Of a stretch of 64,000 nucleotides of DNA, positions 48,560 to 61,714 are shown in pieces; within the stretch, counting starts at the first letter, position 1; each line of letters opens with the position of its first letter. Location of the stretch: positions 14,813,556-14,877,555 of the forward strand of contig JADWOT020000009.1 in assembly GCA_036345935.2 (NCBI GenBank), read 5' to 3'. A program made the translations under genes and the position numbers. Origin of the DNA: Taenia hydatigena. Lineage: Eukaryota > Platyhelminthes > Cestoda > Cyclophyllidea > Taeniidae. The notes under the pieces are model-generated. The model had not been told where the DNA came from and did not search any database. It worked only from the letters and a program-made list of their open reading frames with translations.

Positions 48560-50080
48560 CATGATTCATGCAAAGATTTTATCACATTGCACCCTTTTTT
48601 ATCTATATGTCAGTCTAATGGTCCACCTATTGACAGGCTATTCAATATCTGACTTGCATCTTAGTCAACGCAGACACAATTCAACACTTGTGCCATCCAA
48701 AATCGCACTTGAGGGATCATAAATACTTTGGATATCAGGTAGTCATCCCACATCCATCCCCAAAAAGGCCCAGAAATGAGCTTCAAGCAGTAACTGTTGC
48801 CAAATTTGTTGTTACGACGTCACTTTTGCTATCTAAACACCTTTAAATTCGCACGCATTCAGCTACCACTCTCTCGTCGAATAGCACATCAGCAGTACAA
48901 ACACTAGGCTCTGTCTCACCTACTTATACCACTTTACCCACCTAATTCGACTGCCCAATTAATTTGTAGTGCTCTCAGTAATCAACTAGTCAGCCAGCCA
49001 GCTAACCATGTAAATGTTCAAGTAGGAGGATTGATTCGGTTCTAATTTGCTATCACCAAAGTTGCCAACTGACTGGAAGAATGTGTCGGTGCAAGTGAGC
49101 TTCCTTGAAGGTAGTCATGCACAGTAGATCGGATAGGAGAGAATTTGGTTTTTGTTTACTTCGGTAGAGTTTCCATATCACTGCAATCAAGATTGCCCTC
49201 TGCTGCAGTCTAAAAACCACCATGTGGTCGCTAAGCTGCTGGAGAACCAAGGCAGACCAAATGATCCACTCGATTTTTACCTCACCAAATAAGCAACAGT
49301 TTGAGGTGGATCACCGGTAGACAATATATAAGTGTTCCACTCACACGTAGGTGATTCAGGTGAAACTGCGGCTTTTAAACACACACTGTGAAAAGAAACA
49401 GATTTCGACAAATGGAGCCCAATCAATTTATGTACCATGTTCATGGCATTTGCTTACTGCAGTTGTTTAGGAAGCATTGGTAAAAGCACCCTGTGAAGGA
49501 GGGAAAGGTAGGTGATTTGAAGTGCGTAAAGTCTGAAGCAACTGTCCACATCTCGTAAAGTATTTTATTGCCATGCAATCATCATGACACCATTTGGGCT
49601 GACATTAAACAGCCAATTAACGGATAGCCTCATGCTTTCATTGACACGGACAGCTATCACTGGAGTTATCCTTTTGCGTAGCATTCGCTGCCATGCACGC
49701 ACGTGATGTTCAAGTCGTCGTCTTCGTTGCAGTGTAAGTTGTTGAGTGATTTAACAGTCGAACCAACCGCTTGACCAATAAACTATCCAAGTGACCAACA
49801 GTTTGAATAGGGATTATTCCTTGCCAGCAGCTATGGCACATTGCCTGCGTTCTCTGGAGTGCGTAGGCAGACTGTAGCGACCTAACAGTGGGAAGTGAAT
49901 GTGATTCCAGATTGATCGGCTGTTCAGCATATTGGTTCATTTAATGGTTACAATCTGCTTCACTTGGTTATCCAATGGGTACGCTACGCAAACATCAATC
50001 TACTATTCAGCCGGTCATTTAGATCAGATTAAAAAGCTGTTGGAATATGAATAGGCCATAAAAATGGCTTCTCTAAAATG
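48560..50080. other. Inverted-repeat spacer, no gene recognised
   Basis: Short ORFs without domains. Nothing else supported. Confidence 0.4.
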
Positions 50081-50129
50081 AACTTTCAAATGTGCCTATC
50101 GCCTCCTTTTCCTATATTCAGAAAAGCCC

Positions 50130-50340
50130 TTTATTAGTAAAAATGGAACGTTTTGGAGTGAATTCCTTCACGCCGGATTGTAAGCTCGGCTGCCAGCGAT
50201 CAAAGAATGTCGTTTTCGTTAATACCACTCTAACTCCAAATGATGACAACTGCGGGAATCCTTTTTACTGTGTCGGCAACTTTGCTCCAAGTCACATGAG
50301 AGGGCAAACTGTACTTCTCTCAACTAGTTTCGAGCACCGA
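50130..50340 (+). pseudogene. Possible relic of a CAP/VAL exon
   Basis: A frame containing KLGCQRS and then NPFYCVGNFAPSHMRGQT resembles the CAP segment after the HYTQ signature (family pattern VGC...PYYxVCxYAPxGNxxGQxPY). An AG acceptor lies at 50118-50119. The signature helix itself is not recognisable, and no following Cys-rich exon was found. It could be a decayed VAL exon or a chance likeness. Confidence 0.28.
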
Positions 50341-53300
50341 ATGGAGCGGATGAAGCAAAGACGTAGTTCAAGTTGCTCTGAGGTGGAAACGCAATAACTG
50401 ATGACATTGTTGAATGACTTCAACCTCGTGCAATTATTCCTCGGCACTCATGCAGATTTGATGCCTGGCCAATCATCCTAGATTTGCTGGCCATTAATGT
50501 CATTTCGACGACCTTATTCAAGGGCTGAAGTAGTCGAATATCAGGGCAATTTGCAGGTGAAGTGATCAAACGAGTTGTTGGACACCCTTTCTTCACGATG
50601 TACCATACAAGTCAAAGTAGAATTCTACTCACTGTAGCATTGAACTCGGGATACCGACAAGTCAGTATGAATCAAGCAGCGTAGCCTAGATGAACAATGT
50701 TGGTGACATTAAAATGGTGAGGTATTCTTAGCGTTCGGACACATTAAAGTGCTGGAATGGTCCTTCGTACTCTGCAACACATCTGCCATGTCTTACTGAT
50801 GCTGGCATTTCGGATAAAAGGATTTGATAAGTCCACTCTAACGAAGTTGTTTCATCAGGCTACAAATAACACGCACAAGAGGTAGCCAATGGTGGTAGCT
50901 GTAAGTAGAGGTTCCCGAACGGTGCTGGACTTTTACCAAATTGACAGCTTTGAGCAAATGTGAGAGACCACTGGGGCAAGCGGGTATAAGCGTATGTTTT
51001 AGAAGTGTTTGATGTCTCACTGACCAGCAAGGCCAAATCATGACGCCAGCCAACCTAGGCACAAGGTTCTGGTCTTGCGCTTGTCATGCGAAGGTCAATT
51101 GCACATGCTTCCTTCCTTCTTGTCAAGCAGCTGAGGTTCACTTAAGGGCAGTTTACGCCATGACAGCTAAAGCACAAGCAAAGAGTGAAGTGAGGTTGCA
51201 GAATGCTATTACTACAAAGCATCAATGCGCATTGGAACCATGTGCGTGGTTTGCTGACTGAAAGCAGTCATTCATTCATTCCAACATTCCAACGGTCCTC
51301 TCTAAGAGACTGGTTAATGACACACTATTTTCAGTATCCCGTCCTCTTCTCCCGCTTATTGTCCTGTTGAAAAAGGGTGGTGAATTGCGATGGTAATCGC
51401 CTCAAGGCCTTAGAGATGAGAGCAAGGAGGAGGTTCACAAAACTGCTCTTCAAAGTAGACTGTGCGTTTACTCAGGATGCGAGCAGGAGCACGGTATTGT
51501 GCTTGAAGGACCTGGACGGAAGACCGGGTGTGGTGTGTGGGTGCTACGTCGGTGTAGAGAATCGACATAAAATTTCGCACTGCACCGCTTACGCGTGAGT
51601 GTCAAATTCAAAGGGACGGAAACTCACCTTCATCACCCATACCCAACCTTTTTACGCCCATCTCACCGCCTTCTCGTCCGCATAATGCCCGTCTCTCAGT
51701 TACTTTGCCACATGGTGTAGAGACTTCCCTAGTGTACACACATCGTTATGCACTTGCCCACGGTGACTGCGATGTCTCGAGCTGTGTCGAATGCATGGCC
51801 CAATCATACTACCAGGTAGCCACCACACCTTAGTCAGCTGACCAACTTGTCACATGTTCAGGGTTATGTAGTACGTCATTTGTCCCAGATCATCACTCAG
51901 ACCTCTAACCAAAGGTCGATTCTTACGTCACTTGACCCTGAAATTCACCTTGAATCCAGACAATGGGTCCAATTTCACGTCTTTTTACCTGCATATTGGC
52001 CAGAGGTCTAGTATTTCTTCGTTCTTCCTCATTTGCACTTATTATCTTGCTGTGAATAGGTGGCGAATTGCAATGGTGATTGAACGAAAGTCCTGCTTGT
52101 AGGTTTCATTTTGAGCTTTTCTGACCGGAAATGACCCCTTGTATCCACTAAGTAAAAGTTGCAGCTTGTTAAAATGGAGTCCATGTTCAGTGCTATAGAC
52201 CCACTCCGATCTCATCTTAGTCAATGCCCACCACTCACACTTTACCATAAAATGCAAGGGATAACACAGTGTGGATGTAGAGATGGGCCCACTTCACCAA
52301 CACATCAACAGGTAATTCTTTTACACTTTGAGTTCATACTATTTTGTGAGAAGGCAAGACAGCGACTGAGGTTTGCAAAGTGTGTTGCTAAGAGAACGGA
52401 GACATTTGGCTACACAATCGCACAGCAAAGTACAATTAAATGTCTGCAATGCTAATGAATTGCAGCACTACACCGATGGAAGAGTTGAATTTCGCTGCAA
52501 TTCCACAAAGGGGCATTAGGTATATTGCAGCAGGCATAGGAAACACAACACCAGTAATGAAAATGTTAGATCCTTACGAATGTGGCGGGAATGACACGTG
52601 TACAGGGTAAAAGTTGCTGATAACGTTGCAACGTAGATGGAGATTGATGGCTCGAAGTAATTGTGGCATCACGGATTGCTTGCCCAATGTGAGGAAAGAA
52701 GCGACGCTTTCTGAGGCAGATTTGCAAACAGGATGAGTGAGGAAAGTAAGACTGTCTGCATCTTAAGCTCTTTTAAAGCAAATAATAATATGCGCCTCGA
52801 ATTGAGCGTAGAAAGCGTACAATCACTAATTGACTAACGAATGGCCTCGAAACCATGAGGTAGCCAAGGGCTTGTTAAACTTACTACTGCTTTTAATTTA
52901 TAGGAACATCGCAACAACCATGATAATCACAACAAAATATTGTATTCTGATCTCCTGAAACGCACCATTGTGCCATTTGTTCGACATTACCAAATAAGTT
53001 CTGTGTGATTTGGTCCCTGCCCTTCATGGAGGACATTTCTTGAACATCGGGCCTATTTGCCATGTACTCCCATTTCATGCTGCATTATGGAGACAAATTC
53101 TCAACGTTGGCATTGGATTTACAGTTCGTGGGCTTCTATTCTTGTGGTAAACACGTCTCCACCGCGCACATCACTACCTCCCAGACCCTCACAAGTTGCC
53201 CTCTCCTCATAGCCGCATTCATCAAGATATGTGAGTTTGTATGTATTTATTTCGCCAAAAAGACAAAATAGAAAACAAGGAAGACATACCGGAGAATTGA

Positions 53301-53466
53301 CAGAGCTTAAAATGTGTAAAAGTTGAAAAATGTGGTAAGAGTACTTGGGGAAATAGCGACTGATTCACAGCACATAATTTTGGTTACAGCCAGTACAGAT
53401 AGCACGTAATTATTCCTTATACACCACACGGGCTGGAATCGTTACATTTTTGTGATGGCTTCTCAG

Positions 53467-54532
53467 CTATTCAACGCATTGATTGCGGTAACATATCCAT
53501 CCACCGGGACATTCGCTGCAGCTGAGTCCTTGCTTGTATGGTAGCCGAAACCATGAGTATCTAATTCTAAAGGAATGCGCACGTAGCAGTGTATCGATAG
53601 GCTTTTCATCGGTCACACGATCAGACGAAACTGAACTTACGGAGGGCTGTAAGCACACGCAATCAAATATTGTGGATCCTTTAATTTAGGCAAAAGGCCA
53701 TCACATTGATCCATTGCACAGCCCACCTCAGTCGTGGTTGCCCACACCAACTGTTCAGGTAGAGGGAAGGGCATGACAAGACGTACCATCTCGTACTAAG
53801 CCATTCATTATCACAGCATCATGCACATGAATCCACTCCTTTACACCTCTTCTATCCACACAGCAGTTCAAGTAGACACTCAGTAGTAAGGAGTGAGTGG
53901 CTTCGCTGTGTAGATTGGATCTCATCCACACTCTTCATTTCATGAGTAGCACACACACACACACACAATTTCCTCACCTGTGTGTAGTGAATACAGGACC
54001 CTGTGCAAGAGTTGTTGTAATAATTGTAGTGTTTGGCTTGTTTCTTCCAGGCATACACGCCCTCAGTAATGTTTGGCTTTTCGCCACTAATAACGACGAA
54101 ATTTCGTGCAGCCACATGGTAGGGCCACATGAAATGAATTGGGAAGTTGCACTGCCAGATCCAACTTTCTGCCAGACCTCCCAATTTTTTTGAATACCTC
54201 TAGACAAAGAACATTTACACGCAAAACAGATTATAGTGTCAGCACATGTCTAGTCAACCACGCAGGTGTTGGGAGCGAACGTACCAATAGTTGCATATTG
54301 CTGGCAGCTGGTTGTACATTTTCACGAACTTCCCAATGAGCCTCAAGAAGTTGTTCTTGTTCGACCGGTGTGGGTTGATAACAGGCCACCATGGCGATGA
54401 GAGTGATGAGGCTGAAGACCACCGTCACAAAGAGACCTGACACAGAGAGAAGTGTGCAGAGCAACAGTTGAGGATGATGATGATGAGAAATGCTAAGTAA
54501 TAAAAAAACTCACCATTCCGTGCGCATATCAT
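53467..54532 (-). CDS. CAP/SCP-domain protein (venom-allergen-like), copy B
   Basis: Mirror image of copy A. Minus-strand exons: 54532-54514, 54436-54285, 54199-53978, 53750-53641, 53566-53467. The exons, introns and promoter are identical to copy A wherever compared, and the predicted 200-aa protein is the same: N-terminal hydrophobic segment, CAP domain with the IHYTQLVWA signature, and Cys-rich tail. Copies A and B point toward each other across the 7.4-kb spacer. Identity of introns and flanks means the copies arose or were homogenised very recently, unless the assembly duplicated the locus. Confidence 0.87.
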
Positions 54533-54568
54533 CGTGGCAAAGGAGCTGGGAGGGCGAGATAATCCCAC

Positions 54569-54577
54569 TTATTTATA
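54569..54577 (-). promoter_or_regulatory. TATA box of VAL gene copy B
   Basis: Reverse complement of TATAAATAA, 37-45 bp upstream of the copy B ATG (54532). Mirror of 40108-40116. Confidence 0.6.
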
Positions 54578-56409
54578 CGTGAAACATGGGGTGTGGTGTG
54601 ATATGATTGGAAGTGGTGTAATCTAACAGTCTATGGCATCACATTGGTTGGGATAATCCCCCCACTCATGGTCTAGGTCAAGCCGACTTTGAATTGTGAA
54701 TCTGCTGATTAGACTTGCTCTCATTTCACATTTCCGATGTAATGGCAGACACGATTTGCAGAGTAGGCGGATTTGAAAGGACTCAAGTGTTCTGATTCTG
54801 ACCATGTGATCCATAGGCACTGCAGTCACGTTTAGCTGCTTTCCGACAATTCTAGTTCCAACAGACCAAATCACTGGCAGACAATCAGATTGCAGCAAAT
54901 TTGAGGTTGTGCGAGCATTATCACATTTATGCAAAGATGATGGCGTCGGGTGATACCCTACCTCACTATTTTAAATTTTACAACTTGTCAACACCTCACC
55001 CTCCATGATCACTAGTGCATTTTCTATGCCACAAAATGTACAATGGTTCCTTCTACTCAGTCTTCCATAGACAACACTCAGAGATTGGCGAAGAGGTTGC
55101 AATTTGCTCACTGTGTTTATGATAGTTAATGTCCCTCATTTGCCTCACTGATATTGAATTAGGAAATGCCTAGTTCGAGATAGGTTGTAAAAGCGCGTGG
55201 CAAAGAAATGACTATGGTAGGATTTACTGCATAACCAGCAACACCTTCGTCCTTCTAAGATAAAAAAGAATCTCGATTAAATTTTCCTTCCTCTATACTT
55301 TACAAATACTTAACTCCTGTCAATGCTTATAGTGACAGTATCACGAAATGTGCCTTTGGCATTTGACACTGCTGAATGAACTGCCCATGCAGTTAGGAGC
55401 CAGCAAGATGAAGCTTTTGACGGCCTTTGCCTTGAGTCCTTCAGTTTCTTATTTAATGTGCCCATTACAGACTATCCAACGCTACCATTTACGCTGATGT
55501 GTTCAATGTCACTGCAGAGAGCTATTTCTTCAGCTCCACCGATAAACTGAATGTCTTGCCTCTTAATTAGTCAACTTCCAAGCGGGAAACCAACTTAATC
55601 ATTTCTTTTATTTTTCGTATCGTTTGTAGGAGAAGGGCTGTGGGAACAGTTAACTGGAACACACTGAACTGAGTTGGCTCCAAGTACAGTGAGCAGTGGT
55701 GTCTGATATTGTTTTCAGCTTTGAATTGTTAAAATAAAAATATGGCACAAATGATGCGAGAATAAATTGTTTTGAGGAGATGGGGGAACATACAAGTTGA
55801 GACTTCATCGGGGTGTGGATGTTGTACACAAAGCATCCTTCATTGTCTACTCAACTGTCTCTTGTCACTCTCTAGCGCTTGGGATCGCACAACGAGACGT
55901 GAATTTGCAAGATGAGATCGTGTCTTCGTAGTATGATCTAGCACATCTGGTGATTGGTGATGCAGAATGGGTTTAGCACAACAATCACAAGTCATATGAT
56001 GGCTTTTGTGAAGTGTGGGCTTCGACTCTGAGCCTATGATCGCAGACGATGGGGGTGGAAAGGGCGCTTGAGCAGGAATCTTTGATAAACAAAGTGAAGT
56101 TGTGTCATGTAATATGGGAGGCAGACATACAATTATGATGATCTGCTGATCGTGTGAACCTATTAATTTTGAGATTCGTCTCTTCAAACAAATTATATTC
56201 ATGGTTCCATGTGATTTCACATGATTTTTGGAAGAATATCAGTTATGAGTTTGTGAATTCATCAAACGTGTGAATTGTGGGACTAATGGCAAGGCTTTCA
56301 CGGGTAATCACGTTATTTTAGTAGACGTCGTCATCATGAAACAATAACAATGTCATCAGTGGTCAAACCTTAAAAATATTGTGGTTTCATAAATCCACTT
56401 TGATGGTAA

Positions 56410-57450
56410 AATCTGCCTTATCATCGTCTATGCATCTGCTTACAAATATGATGGAGGCTTTGTTTAAGCAAAAAATGACGCTGTTCTTATTTTGCTTTAT
56501 CACTGAATACTCAATTTTTTTAAAAACTACACGGTTTGTGAGACTTAGTTTTTGGTTCCCTCCTACCTTCTAGAAGTCAAATTGAAAAATGACAGTTAAA
56601 GTCATTCTGACATTTACGCACCATCCTCAACAAGCAGCGTCTAAGCTTTGCACATCAGTTGCACTTTGCAATTCATTATAGAGGTCAGTTTGTTAGCAAC
56701 ACTTACATCAAGATTCGCTGGAACCAGAGAGTATGAACGGATGGCGATCCGACGTCGCTAAAGTGTTTGAAAATCAATTGTTCTACTGACATAGTCTTAG
56801 TAACATAACTTCAAAAATATAGGAATTGTGAACAAATCAAGCAAGAAATTAGGCGCTATCAAAAATCTGGCAGTTTTATTACACCTACGAATCAACAAAG
56901 TAAAAATAGCAAAAATGGCTGATGCTCGAGCAGTTATAGCCTCTCCTGCTCAGAATTTGGCAGATCTGCACGACAAGAAATGGTAAGACAAGCTCAAATC
57001 GGGCAGAAGCGAGGGAGCAATACGCATGCGTAGTTAACGCGTCCACTACACGTTGATACATTAAATATTGGTGTTACATGTGTGTGACGCCCAATCCTTT
57101 ATCCCATATGCGATCGGTATTGGATAACAGAAGCCCATTCCATTAATTCATCGTTCAGCACAAGAGTGGAGGATTTGGGCTGTACCTGACATAAGGTTAA
57201 CCGCGTGTAGAAGTGTAGGAATTCTCGTCAGAAGCCTGATTGTGGAGTTGTCAGCATAACTCAAAATTGCTAAGGCATAATTTTACACGGCAATGATGGT
57301 ATTGGATTGCGCGGAAGAAAAAGGGCGTTAAACCTGAGTTTTATGCAGATCTTAGGCTCGGCATGGGAGAAAACAACACTCGTCTGCTAGAGGGAAACCC
57401 GAGCGGAGATGTAGGCTCTAGGGCCATCGTGCAAAGGAAGGCAAGAGCTA
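56410..57450. other. Intergenic, no gene recognised
   Basis: Outside the inverted repeat. No domain, exon chain or repeat recognised. Confidence 0.4.
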
Positions 57451-57454
57451 AAAG

Positions 57455-57545
57455 GGCATAAATCTCTGGCAAGGTGGCTTTGAACCACCGACCTATGGAT
57501 TGCTGCCAACATCTACAGCCCACTGCTTCACCAACACCTATCACC
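57455..57545 (-). repeat. tRNA-derived, SINE-like segment
   Basis: Read on the minus strand it has an A-box-like TGGTGAAGCAGTGGG and then a B-box-like GGTTCAAAGCC inside a perfect 5-bp T-arm (GGTGG, 7-nt loop, CCACC). A TTTT run follows a little downstream. The acceptor ends do not pair, so it is not a working tRNA. A SINE head or tRNA pseudogene is the best reading. Confidence 0.45.
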
Positions 57546-57689
57546 GGGCGCATCAGGCGCTTTTTTGTTAATAATGACAAAAACAATAATCGCAGTTTGT
57601 TAACGCATACTTGGTTTTCTGACTTCTTAACTTCCTTGCTTTGCACTGCTGGTTGCTGCGAATTGTGTCTCAAACGAAGTCATTAATTC

Positions 57690-59190
57690 ACGTATGCAAA
57701 GAGTCTGCTTTGGATGCTTCTAGCATTAACAACATTCCTATTTCTAGATGCAAACAACATAGTTGCCAATGCCACTCAACTTACATGGTCTCAAAGAAAC
57801 TGATTAAAATGCATTTTTAAAGCAAGTGTCGGCTGACAAGTCGACAGACTTTGCTCTGATTTAATGAATTTCTCTTAAAGAGAAATCTGTGAAAGATTGT
57901 ACACGACATGGGTAGGTGCTGCATGCACTTCATGATCTCATTGCTAGGTTGAGTTTAAGGGCATTTTGCCCTTGTATTTGTTCATCTATAAAAACCAATG
58001 TGACAAATTCCGATGAAAAAATTCTGCAAGACATGGCATGAGAAACGCGCAAAAGGGTTGATTTCCCCGTAGTCGTGGCATGCATACTCGAACTGAGGAT
58101 TTATTACATCTAAAATGCCAAGCTGACCAGATAAGCGTCTCATGCAGTTGCCTGTTGTTAAACAAAAAGTTGGCTAAAGAACTAACGTACACCAGTGTTG
58201 AATTATGAAAGGAGGGAAGAAATTATCCGGGAATGCCTCCGTCCCAGCTCAGTCTAGGCATGAATGCTCACGACCATAAATGATACGCTGTGGTACTTCT
58301 ACGTCCTTATGGACAATCAAAGTGCTTTGTAATCTACCAAGCTCCGAAAAACATGACTGAAGAACAGACTCAACTACCTTTGTAAAAAAGTATTCTTAAT
58401 GCCATTACATGAGGTGGACCTCTGTAAGGTGGATCAGTCGTCAGTCATTGATGCTTAGCATGCGTCGCATAAGCCCTCCTTAGAAATGATGTACTGCTCA
58501 ATTTCAGGATTGAATTCATTAAATGATGGTTGCTTTTCGGGTTTTACATCCCAATAGGAGCTCACAATGCTGTAGACTGTAGCACCACACTCAAAACCCT
58601 CATTACGTGGAGGAGAAAGACGTCCACCTTTAGAAAGAAAGTCCCGCCAACGGTCAAGTCTGCATTCTGAAATGAATTAAGATGGAAGAACTATCCCAAG
58701 TAGGCAAGCTGTACAGACATCACTTGCTTAGTGATGAGGCCACAATTTGGTGCTAAAAAAGGAAAGAGGCACACCATGATTGCAGACGTCACTTGTAAAC
58801 GATTTCGATCCACATTGGCTGGGAGGTGGCTTCCATGAAGATTGAAGCTGCTGCAATGTCAGCAGTGGCGTGTCGGCATATTCGCAAGAATGTTTAATAG
58901 ACTAGGCTTTCACCTTTCCTTATTTGGCCTTTTTTTGCTTGGACGAGTGGGATGAATACAGGTGGGTGTCATTCTCCATCACTGGGAACGTAGGTAATGA
59001 GGTGGGGTAACGAGGATTATGTAAGCTGGGGAAAGAACTGGTGCTGTTGCAAGTAGGCAGAGACACAGGCACACGCCCGACTGGGCTTATTTAAGCTGCT
59101 AGATTGACCACTGCATCATTCTGAAGCGGTTTTGTCGCGTTGGCACGCCTGTTATGTGCGTGCTTGACTGAGTTTCTTTCTCAGCATTCA
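57690..59190. other. Intergenic, no gene recognised
   Basis: Only short ORFs. No further feature supported. Confidence 0.4.
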
Positions 59191-59194
59191 ACAG

Positions 59195-59310
59195 GAAGCA
59201 TTCGATGAGCACGCTTCTTGCCGCGGAATCGTCGTCGACTGCCATTGGGGGGGAAGGGTACCCTCTAGATCAGCACAACCTTCATCAATCTCCTTTGTTA
59301 CTGTGAGGGG
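59195..59310 (+). repeat. Short repeat R4, copy 1
   Basis: GAGCACGCTTCTTGCCGCGG, then CTCTAGATCAGCACAACCTTC and a TTGTTAC run. The same order recurs at 59870-60010 (GAGCGCGCATCTTGTTGCG, CTCTAGACCAGCATGCC) and weakly at 61000-61130 (ACTAGACCTTCTC, CACTGCCTTGTT). Confidence 0.45.
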
Positions 59311-59869
59311 CGTAGCCTTCACCAGTTTGTCCTTTTCATTACATCACTAACGATGGAGAACGCCACCAACCTACACTCGATTTAGTCTTTCGAAGGAAGT
59401 AAGAGCCAAGGAGGAATAGGTGTTTTCAGTCTCTTGTGCGCTTCAAGGCAATTAGGCTGTGCAGACACTGCCTGCTCCGTAACTGGACTATTATTGGGCA
59501 CATACCCTGCGGACGCCACATGCACACAGCCCCGATTCACACTGGTTGAAGCCCAGCTTCTAGAGGGAGTGAGTTTGCTGTTTTGTGCGCAATTTGTAGC
59601 TACAATGCCAGCATTGGTGTACCGACATGTCTGCGGAGATGTGTAGATAGGTCTGATGTTCATTTCTTTCCACTTGACCTTCATTCCCTTAGAAGCGTAG
59701 ATCAAATGCATGTGGGCAACAATCTCTTTTCGCCGGTGATAAAATTAACAGTGCAAGGTAATGAGGGTATACCACCGCTTCATCTACCAATGAGGACGGG
59801 TCTTTAGCCGCTTTAGTACGACCATATAGTTGCTATACATACACTTGATTAAGTAGTCCTCACTGTTAG

Positions 59870-60010
59870 ACGAGATGCGTCCGGCGAGCGCGCATCTTGT
59901 TGCGAAACCGTTGTCATGCGTCTGCAAGGGAGGGGTGGACTCTCTAGACCAGCATGCCACTCATCACTCTGCGTTGTTCATTGCATTACCATTGAGGAGT
60001 GCTTCCTACC
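59870..60010 (+). repeat. Short repeat R4, copy 2
   Basis: Partner of the copy at 59195; see the landmarks there. It is followed directly by the 60.06-60.18 kb segment shared with 47.0 kb. Confidence 0.45.
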
Positions 60011-60059
60011 TACTCTCACTCTACTTGTTGCAAGAAAATGAAAACCAGGGCAAAAGATT

Positions 60060-60185
60060 AGTGAGGAACCTGCAGTATATTGCATTGAATTGATTGAAGG
60101 TTAAGATTGAATGAAGGATCACAATCTAGCTACTCAAGCAAAGGACGACAGATGGCTGAGAAGGTGAATAGGCTCGAGTAGACTC
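60060..60185 (+). repeat. Segment repeated at 46.99-47.12 kb
   Basis: Matching AATTGA, GATTGAATGAA, ACAATCTAGCT and TGAGAAG landmarks in the same order and orientation as at 47.0 kb. Confidence 0.5.
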
Positions 60186-60189
60186 TTGT

Positions 60190-61710
60190 TTTACTTGGAG
60201 TGGCCGACAACCATGAGGCTACACTCGTGGAGTCTCTTAATGGCACACAGCATTGCGTTAGAGAGGTTTTAAAGCAGTGTGAGTGCAGGAAACGTTGAGG
60301 CGGAGGACGGATATAAAGTGAGTGCAAACGGAGAATGGAATGCTTAGGTGGGATGTTGTGATATTAACTTTCCCATCGTTGGCTGTTCTTCGGGGTCTTT
60401 GCATGAAGTGAGCTCTGAATCCAGGTTGAGCAGTTCCTCATCGCAACAAAAGCACCTCAATCATTTTAATGCTGCATCACTTGACACATGTAACAATCCT
60501 TCCGTTTGAACCAAATGCAAAGTGTCAGATAAACATTGACAGCCTGGTTTGTTTTTTACCTTCCTGCACTCTGGTGTAGAGTATTAGGAGGCTGCTGTGA
60601 CTGAAAACACACGACGGTATTTCAATATGCCCTAAAAGGCTAATAACAAGTTAGCGACTCACATTCAGCCCTCAAATCTATTATTATGTTAATTATTCTT
60701 GATAGTGGCTTAGAATCTACATATGAAACCATTATTACGCCACTTGACCTCTAATATGATCAAGAGAAATTGTCTGTGTCCGACAGCTCTAGAGAACCTA
60801 CGGAAAGGTGGTGCCCGCCTATTTCAACTTCAAGCATCTCTCCATGGGCTCCTATGCTCGCCAAGCGCATCTCGTTCAACCAAGATGATGATTTAATTCA
60901 ACAACTGTATGCTGCAAAGGAGCCAATGCAAAGAATCAGCTGCAGCACCATCAACGTTAGTAAATTATGTGGTGGTCAATCTGCCGTATAGGTTGACAGG
61001 TCGGCGTGTGTGCTTGCGCCTTCGGCTGATTGGAGCGGTACCTGTTACAGGGACAGTCGCGATGTAGCGGTGATACTAGACCTTCTCTACTATTGTTTAA
61101 TCTTCATCACACTGCCTTGTTTGTCACTTCACCAATGACGGAGAAAGTCGCCTACATGCACACACACCATGATACCTATGCGAATGTGTTGGAGCACCAC
61201 TGCTGACTTTTCAGCCCGGCACTACAAACACAGTAACAGCTCGCTCTGCCTCAAAGTTACTTCTTTGCCAATGTGGCGTCTGAAATGTGATGCTATAGGC
61301 ATGAAAGCAGAGGTGTTTGTACAATTTGCTTACTTCGAAATTTGCAGATCTGTCGCCATTAATGAATGATGAGGTAACTTATTTCGCTTGGCCTTTGAGT
61401 TGTTGTCTGCAGACTTAGAATTCAGTGGAATTGCGGACATTTTCTAACATCTCGACCGCCTAGATCTTATTGATGCTACCACCTCCCTCTCGCGCGTCAT
61501 TGAAGAGCGTTTAAAGGTTAATGTGACTTAAACCGCACGACGATATCGTCGACGAACCTGACGGGACGTGATGGAACTGCGTCTCGTTTCTTAGTTCTCG
61601 TCTGCCAAGAATCCTGTGCCCCGTCCATGTGTCTGTTTAATCAATGTCCCATCGGACATCTCGAGTATTACACAAATACATCGTCCAAATATATTAAAAG
61701 CACTGTTCTG
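60190..61710. other. Intergenic, no gene recognised
   Basis: Weak R4 copy near 61.0-61.13 kb. ORFs at 60770-60991 and 61169-61369 have no recognised domain. Confidence 0.35.
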
Positions 61711-61714
61711 AACA

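Larger units (their letters stand above)
51043..55985 (-). repeat. Right arm of about 4.94-kb inverted repeat
   Basis: Exact reverse complement of 38700-43642 wherever compared, apart from one base at the outer edge (T55985 versus G38700). Outside, 55.99-56.40 kb continues as a diverged match to 38.7-38.28 kb (for example GCAGACATACAATTATGATG, ATCATGAAACAATAACAATG). Carries VAL gene copy B. Confidence 0.9.
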
